Positions 43,897 through 47,523 of a stretch of DNA of 47,523 nucleotides are shown here, in pieces. The number at the start of each line of letters is the position of its first letter. Position 1 is the stretch's first letter. The stretch is taken from the NCBI GenBank assembly GCA_029974635.1, contig JARKQY010000032.1, positions 1 through 47,523 of the forward strand, read 5' to 3'. The DNA is from Bacillota bacterium (GTDB taxonomy: Bacteria; Bacillota; UBA4882; UBA8346). The position numbers and the translations under genes were made by a program. The notes under the pieces were generated by a model. It had not been told where the DNA came from and made no database searches. It saw only the letters and a list, made by a program, of their open reading frames with translations.

Positions 43897-45759
43897 GTGA
43901 AAAACAAATATTTACTGGTAATTTTGACACTGGTATTAGCGGTAGGGCTGATGGGAATTCCAACTGCTAAAGCGGCTTATACACTGGTCTGGAGCGACGA
44001 GTTCGACGGGTCCTCCGTTAATCTGAACAACTGGACTTTTGAAACCGGCGGCGGCGGCTGGGGCAATAATGAGCTGCAATATTATACCAACGGACTTAAC
44101 GCCACCGTTTCCGGCGGGATACTCACCATTACCGCCAGAAGAGAAAATTATGAAAACCGGCAATACACCTCCACCCGGATAATAACCCGGGGTAAACGGG
44201 AATTTAAGTACGGCAGGATCGAAGCCAGGATTCAAATACCTATGGGCAAAGGCTTATGGCCGGCATTTTGGACATTAGGAGCTAATATCGGCAATCCCAA
44301 TTGGCCGGCATGCGGCGAGATCGACATTATGGAACACGTTAACACCGAAACCGTAACACACGGTTACATTCACTGGGATGCCGGCAGCGGTCATGCATCC
44401 TACGGCGGCAGTACCTCTGTTTCTAATCCGACCGCCTGGCATATTTACGCCATCGAATGGGATGCCTCCAGGATCAGATGGTCCGTTGACGGAGTTACAT
44501 TTGTCGAAGCCAATATTCTCAATAACGTTAACGGCACGGAAGAATTTCACCTGCCGCACTTCATACTCCTGAATCTAGCTGTGGGCGGCGATTGGCCCGG
44601 TTCTCCGGATTCCAGTACCGTATTTCCGGCATACTACAGAGTGGATTATGTCCGGGTCTATCAGGACAATGGTACTCCGGTACCCACAGCAACGCCGACG
44701 CCCCCGCCATCCACTACTTATCCGATACCGGGACAAATCGAGGCTGAGAACTACAGCGCCATGAGCGGGATTGACACCGAAAGCTGTTCTGAAGGCGGAT
44801 TGAATGTAGGCTGGATCGAGTCCGGTGACTGGATGGATTACAACGTCAATGTCCAGTCTTCAGGGACTTATAATGCCCAATACCGGGTAGCCAGCACCGG
44901 AACCTCCGGCCGGTTTGATTTACGGAGAGGCAGTACTGTTTTGGGAAGCTATACCGTGCCGAATACCGGCGGATGGCAGTCTTGGACCACCGTATCGGGC
45001 AACGTCAGTCTGAGTTCCGGTACCCAGACGCTCAGAATATACGCCACCGGCAGCGGCTGGAACATTAACTGGTTGAGGTTTAGCGCAACCGCGACCCCGA
45101 CGCCGACCAGAGCGGCTACGCCTATTCCAGGCGGCAATCTGGCATTGAATAAACCGGTCACCGTATCATCGGTTGAAAATGCCGAAACACCCGGTTCCGC
45201 CGCAGTCGATGGCAATACCGGCACGCGTTGGTCATCCGCTTTTTCGGATCCACAGTGGATTTATGTCGATCTCGGCGCAATTCATACGGTTAACCGGGTT
45301 AAGCTAAACTGGGAAGCCGCTTATGGGAGATCGTACACGATTCAGGTATCAACCAATGCTACCGGTTGGACTAATGTATATTCCACTTCGACGGGTGACG
45401 GCGGTATTGATGATTTGAACTTTACCGCAACCAGCGCCAGATATGTAAGAATGTATGGTACCGTGCGCGCTACCGAATATGGATATTCATTATGGGAATT
45501 TGAAGCATACGGTTCCGGAAGCGCCACACCAACGCCTACCAGAGTTGCAACTGCTACTCCGACGCCAACCCGAACACCGTCATCTTCGGTGACACCAACA
45601 CCGACCCCCGGCGGCATTCAATCTTGGCAGCCCAATACGGCTTATGCCACAGGAATTCTGGTTGTCTATGGCGGAACAACTTATAAATGCTTGCAAGCCC
45701 ATACTTCGCTGGTGGGTTGGGAGCCGCCGAACGTACCGGCGTTATGGCAAGCTCAATAA
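43897..45759 (+). CDS. Secreted GH16 endo-beta-glucanase with CBM6, CBM32 and C-terminal CBM5/12
   Basis: Laminarinase-type glucanase. GTG start with GAGGAGGAAAGG about 7 bp upstream. Signal peptide to about 27 (TAKA). GH16 (about 28-255) with EIDIME at 141-146: Glu141 nucleophile, Asp143, Glu146 acid/base. Then CBM6 (about 273-395), linker, CBM32 (about 412-540), long Thr/Pro/Arg linker, and CBM5/12 (about 575-620). The last is almost the same as the N-terminal modules of the two chitinases (CLQAHTSLVGWEPPNVPALW). A chitin-binding module on a beta-glucanase suggests it acts on chitin-glucan composites. A terminator follows. Confidence 0.94.
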   Translation: MKNKYLLVILTLVLAVGLMGIPTAKAAYTLVWSDEFDGSSVNLNNWTFETGGGGWGNNELQYYTNGLNATVSGGILTITARRENYENRQYTSTRIITRGKREFKYGRIEARIQIPMGKGLWPAFWTLGANIGNPNWPACGEIDIMEHVNTETVTHGYIHWDAGSGHASYGGSTSVSNPTAWHIYAIEWDASRIRWSVDGVTFVEANILNNVNGTEEFHLPHFILLNLAVGGDWPGSPDSSTVFPAYYRVDYVRVYQDNGTPVPTATPTPPPSTTYPIPGQIEAENYSAMSGIDTESCSEGGLNVGWIESGDWMDYNVNVQSSGTYNAQYRVASTGTSGRFDLRRGSTVLGSYTVPNTGGWQSWTTVSGNVSLSSGTQTLRIYATGSGWNINWLRFSATATPTPTRAATPIPGGNLALNKPVTVSSVENAETPGSAAVDGNTGTRWSSAFSDPQWIYVDLGAIHTVNRVKLNWEAAYGRSYTIQVSTNATGWTNVYSTSTGDGGIDDLNFTATSARYVRMYGTVRATEYGYSLWEFEAYGSGSATPTPTRVATATPTPTRTPSSSVTPTPTPGGIQSWQPNTAYATGILVVYGGTTYKCLQAHTSLVGWEPPNVPALWQAQ

Positions 45760-46048
45760 CTTCTGACCCTAAAAATTATCGGTTTTCAAAAAATTGCCGA
45801 ACCTACCGAGAAACCCTTGTTGGCTCCGGTTTGTCCGGGTTAGGATTCAGTTAAGAAAGATTTGATGGTGATTGTAAGGAACCATTTCAGTTGGGATGGT
45901 TCCTTATTTTTAAATGGAGAAGCACTATGGATTATCCCCAGGATATTTTTTATGTCGTTTGCAGAAAAACCCTTTTGAGGCAGTCCTAAGAGACAATCAC
46001 GCTTGAAATAAAATTGAAATATAATTTTAACCGCAAATTAACATATTG
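45760..46048. other. Spacer before the third GH16 gene
   Basis: Holds the terminator of the second GH16 gene and, from about 46022, the duplicated promoter block. A 20-codon frame at about 45927-45989 with weak GGAG is probably chance. Confidence 0.45.
45875..45911 (+). terminator. Rho-independent terminator after second GH16 gene
   Basis: TAAGGAACCAT pairs perfectly with ATGGTTCCTTA (11 bp), followed by TTTTT. Confidence 0.92.
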
Positions 46049-46077
46049 TTGTAACTCTTAGAAAAATGATATATAAT
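46049..46077 (+). promoter_or_regulatory. Promoter of the third GH16 gene
   Basis: TTGTAA (46049-46054), 17-bp spacer, TATAAT (46072-46077), within a block duplicated from or to the promoter at 43454. Leader of about 270 nt. Confidence 0.75.
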
Positions 46078-46174
46078 ATTTTTGATAGAATTGGTTGACG
46101 TAAACATTGTCTGTAATCTAACGGGAAAAGTTGTTTAATATTTTTGTCAGGGCGCAAGTATTTCGGGATAAAAT

Positions 46175-46188
46175 TGTAAGCGTTTTCA
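46175..46188. promoter_or_regulatory. cre box (CcpA-type catabolite repression site)
   Basis: TGTAAGCGTTTTCA fits the cre consensus TGNAARCGNWWWCA at every position. It lies about 90 bp into the predicted transcript, where CcpA would act as a roadblock. A LacI-family relative could also use it. Confidence 0.7.
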
Positions 46189-46356
46189 TTCGATGGATAA
46201 GGAACTTTATCCAATATATGACTTGATGAATAATTATTAATCTGGTTTTGGGGAGGAAGGAGTGAAGGGAAATCAACATTATAGTTTAAAATCTTGCGGG
46301 TAGAAGAGATTACGGCAAGACATTTTACACGTTACCGAATTTGAGGAGGAGAGTAG

Positions 46357-47523
46357 ATGTTCAAAAGCAAGTATTTGTTATTCGTACTGGTAATGATATT
46401 GGTATTAGGGACAACATTGCTTCCCGGTCAATTAAAGGCTGCGGATACTTGGGTTTTACAGCCTCATCTTTCCGATGAGTTTAACTATCCGGCAGAGACC
46501 AGTATTGATACGGGGAAATGGTGGTTCCAGGAAGATGCGCACTTTAATGGAGAGTTGCAGCAGTATACGAATTATCAGTATAATGTCCCGGCGGGCGCTC
46601 ATATGTCGGACTATAACTTTAGAACCACAGGTTCAACCTTGCAGATTGTGGCTCGCGCCCAACGATTAGGCAATTATAACTATACTTCGGGAAGAATCAA
46701 CAGCAAGAACAGGATGTATTTTACTTACGGTAAAACCGAATTCAGACTGAAACCGCCTGCTGCTACAGTTTCCGGCCTATGGCCGGCAGTTTGGGCATTG
46801 GGTAATAACATCAATGAATCGCCTATAGCAGGGCCGAGTCTGAATAACGAGCCGTGGCCCAGATGCGGAGAAAACGACATCTGGGAATACCAGTCATCCA
46901 GGCCCAATTCTTATATTACCAATGGTTTTTCTTCCACGGGCATGCCGGTATCCACCAGGGCGGACATCACCACGGGAAATCAAGCCGGTGTTTGGAGAAT
47001 CTATGTTTGTGAATGGAGCCAGACTCAAATGAGATACTGGTACCGGGAAGACACAGATGCGGAAACCGTACAGAGAGGTCTGGTTTCAAAAGCCATCAAT
47101 AACAGCAGTGAGAACGCTTACCGGAAAGATATGTTCTACCTGATCAACCTGGCAGTAGGCGGAAGTCTTGGCGGAGCTGTAAATTGCTCCTTCCCGCAGA
47201 CACTGGAGGTGGATTATATCAGGACTTACAAATTAAGCAGTACGCCTGCTACACCTACTCCTACCGGTGTAGCACCCACACCGACCCCATCTGAAGTTAA
47301 AGTTATACCGGGGCAGATAGAGGCAGAAAATTATAATGCCATGTCCGGTATTGACACGGAAGCCACCAGCGATATTGGCGGTGGATTAAACGTCGGCTGG
47401 ATTGAGACTAACGACTGGATGGATTACAATGTTAATGTTGCTTCTGCAGCGACCTACAATGCGGAATTCCGGGTAGCCAGCACGGGTACCACCGGTAGAT
47501 TTGACTTGCGAAGAGGAACTACC
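46357..47523 (+). CDS. Divergent secreted GH16 glucanase with CBM6 (3' end outside window)
   Basis: Starts at ATG 46357 with GAGGAGGAG about 6 bp upstream and stays open to the window end. Signal peptide to about 28 (LLPGQLKAA). GH16-like domain (about 29-300) opens LQPHLSDEFNYP. The catalytic motif reads ENDIWE at 172-177: Glu172, Asp174 and Glu177 are kept, but the usual Ile after the nucleophile is Asn. The domain is longer than in the other two GH16 enzymes, with an insert around NINESPIAGPSLNNEPWPR. A short Thr/Pro linker leads to a CBM6 from about residue 310 (IPGQIEAENYNAMSGIDTEA...), cut by the window. Substrate may differ from laminarin. Confidence 0.88.
   Translation, partial: MFKSKYLLFVLVMILVLGTTLLPGQLKAADTWVLQPHLSDEFNYPAETSIDTGKWWFQEDAHFNGELQQYTNYQYNVPAGAHMSDYNFRTTGSTLQIVARAQRLGNYNYTSGRINSKNRMYFTYGKTEFRLKPPAATVSGLWPAVWALGNNINESPIAGPSLNNEPWPRCGENDIWEYQSSRPNSYITNGFSSTGMPVSTRADITTGNQAGVWRIYVCEWSQTQMRYWYREDTDAETVQRGLVSKAINNSSENAYRKDMFYLINLAVGGSLGGAVNCSFPQTLEVDYIRTYKLSSTPATPTPTGVAPTPTPSEVKVIPGQIEAENYNAMSGIDTEATSDIGGGLNVGWIETNDWMDYNVNVASAATYNAEFRVASTGTTGRFDLRRGTT

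Noticed and set aside
45927..45989. 20-residue frame with weak GGAG after the GH16 terminator
   Set aside because: Too short, no homologue and no promoter; probably chance.
1..47523. tRNA, rRNA and complete insertion sequences
   Set aside because: I found no tRNA-like cloverleaf, rRNA stretch or transposase frame in the window by reading; a tRNAscan or Rfam run would be needed to exclude them fully.

Overview
The window reads as a chromosomal segment of a polysaccharide-degrading bacterium of Firmicutes type that probably has an outer membrane. Firmicute-like signs are strong AGGAGG ribosome binding sites, frequent GTG/TTG starts, a SleB-type wall hydrolase, a Gram-positive-type LexA box and a perfect CcpA-type cre box. 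Outer-membrane signs are a large beta-barrel protein ending in an aromatic residue (16015-18858), a giant secreted repeat protein with a C-terminal OmpA peptidoglycan-binding domain (18878-31294), and a beta-strand-rich domain fused to SleB (4164-5054). A diderm clostridial or limnochordial lineage would fit. This is inferred from gene content only; no 16S or marker gene is present.

Left part (1-11.7 kb): two secreted multimodular GH18 chitinases, the first cut by the window edge; a small hypothetical gene; a minus-strand pair of SleB-like hydrolase and DinG/XPD-type helicase with an N-terminal PD-(D/E)XK nuclease and an SOS-like operator; a frameshifted lipoprotein; a decayed CcdA-like membrane gene; and a GH27 alpha-galactosidase carrying CBM35 and beta/gamma-crystallin modules.

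Middle (11.9-31.3 kb): a two-gene signalling operon (7TM sensor histidine kinase and a REC-PAS-PucR-type regulator) closed by a 21-bp-stem terminator, then a surface operon of outer-membrane barrel plus a roughly 4,140-residue DUF11/SdrD-B/IPT/OmpA protein.

Accessory patch (31.3-34.4 kb): remnants of MNT/HEPN toxin-antitoxin modules, a DUF559 endonuclease-like gene flanked by GC-rich inverted repeats, an XRE regulator with twin operators and an internally deleted copy of itself, and a small secreted cysteine-containing protein. A YfbR-like nucleotidase and an M23 peptidase follow.

Right part (36.5 kb to end): a beta-glucan utilisation cluster with three GH16 endoglucanases, one GH30 glucanase and a LacI-family regulator. 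The enzymes share interchangeable CBM6, CBM32 and CBM5/12 modules joined by Thr/Pro linkers. Together with the chitinases they fit breakdown of composite walls of chitin and beta-1,3/1,6-glucan, such as fungal walls. Regulatory DNA includes a perfect LacI-type operator, a cre box, duplicated promoters shared by two GH16 genes, and two copies of an unrecognised ~110-bp element with imperfect terminal inverted repeats in the leaders of two GH16 genes. That element is the best candidate here for something undescribed.
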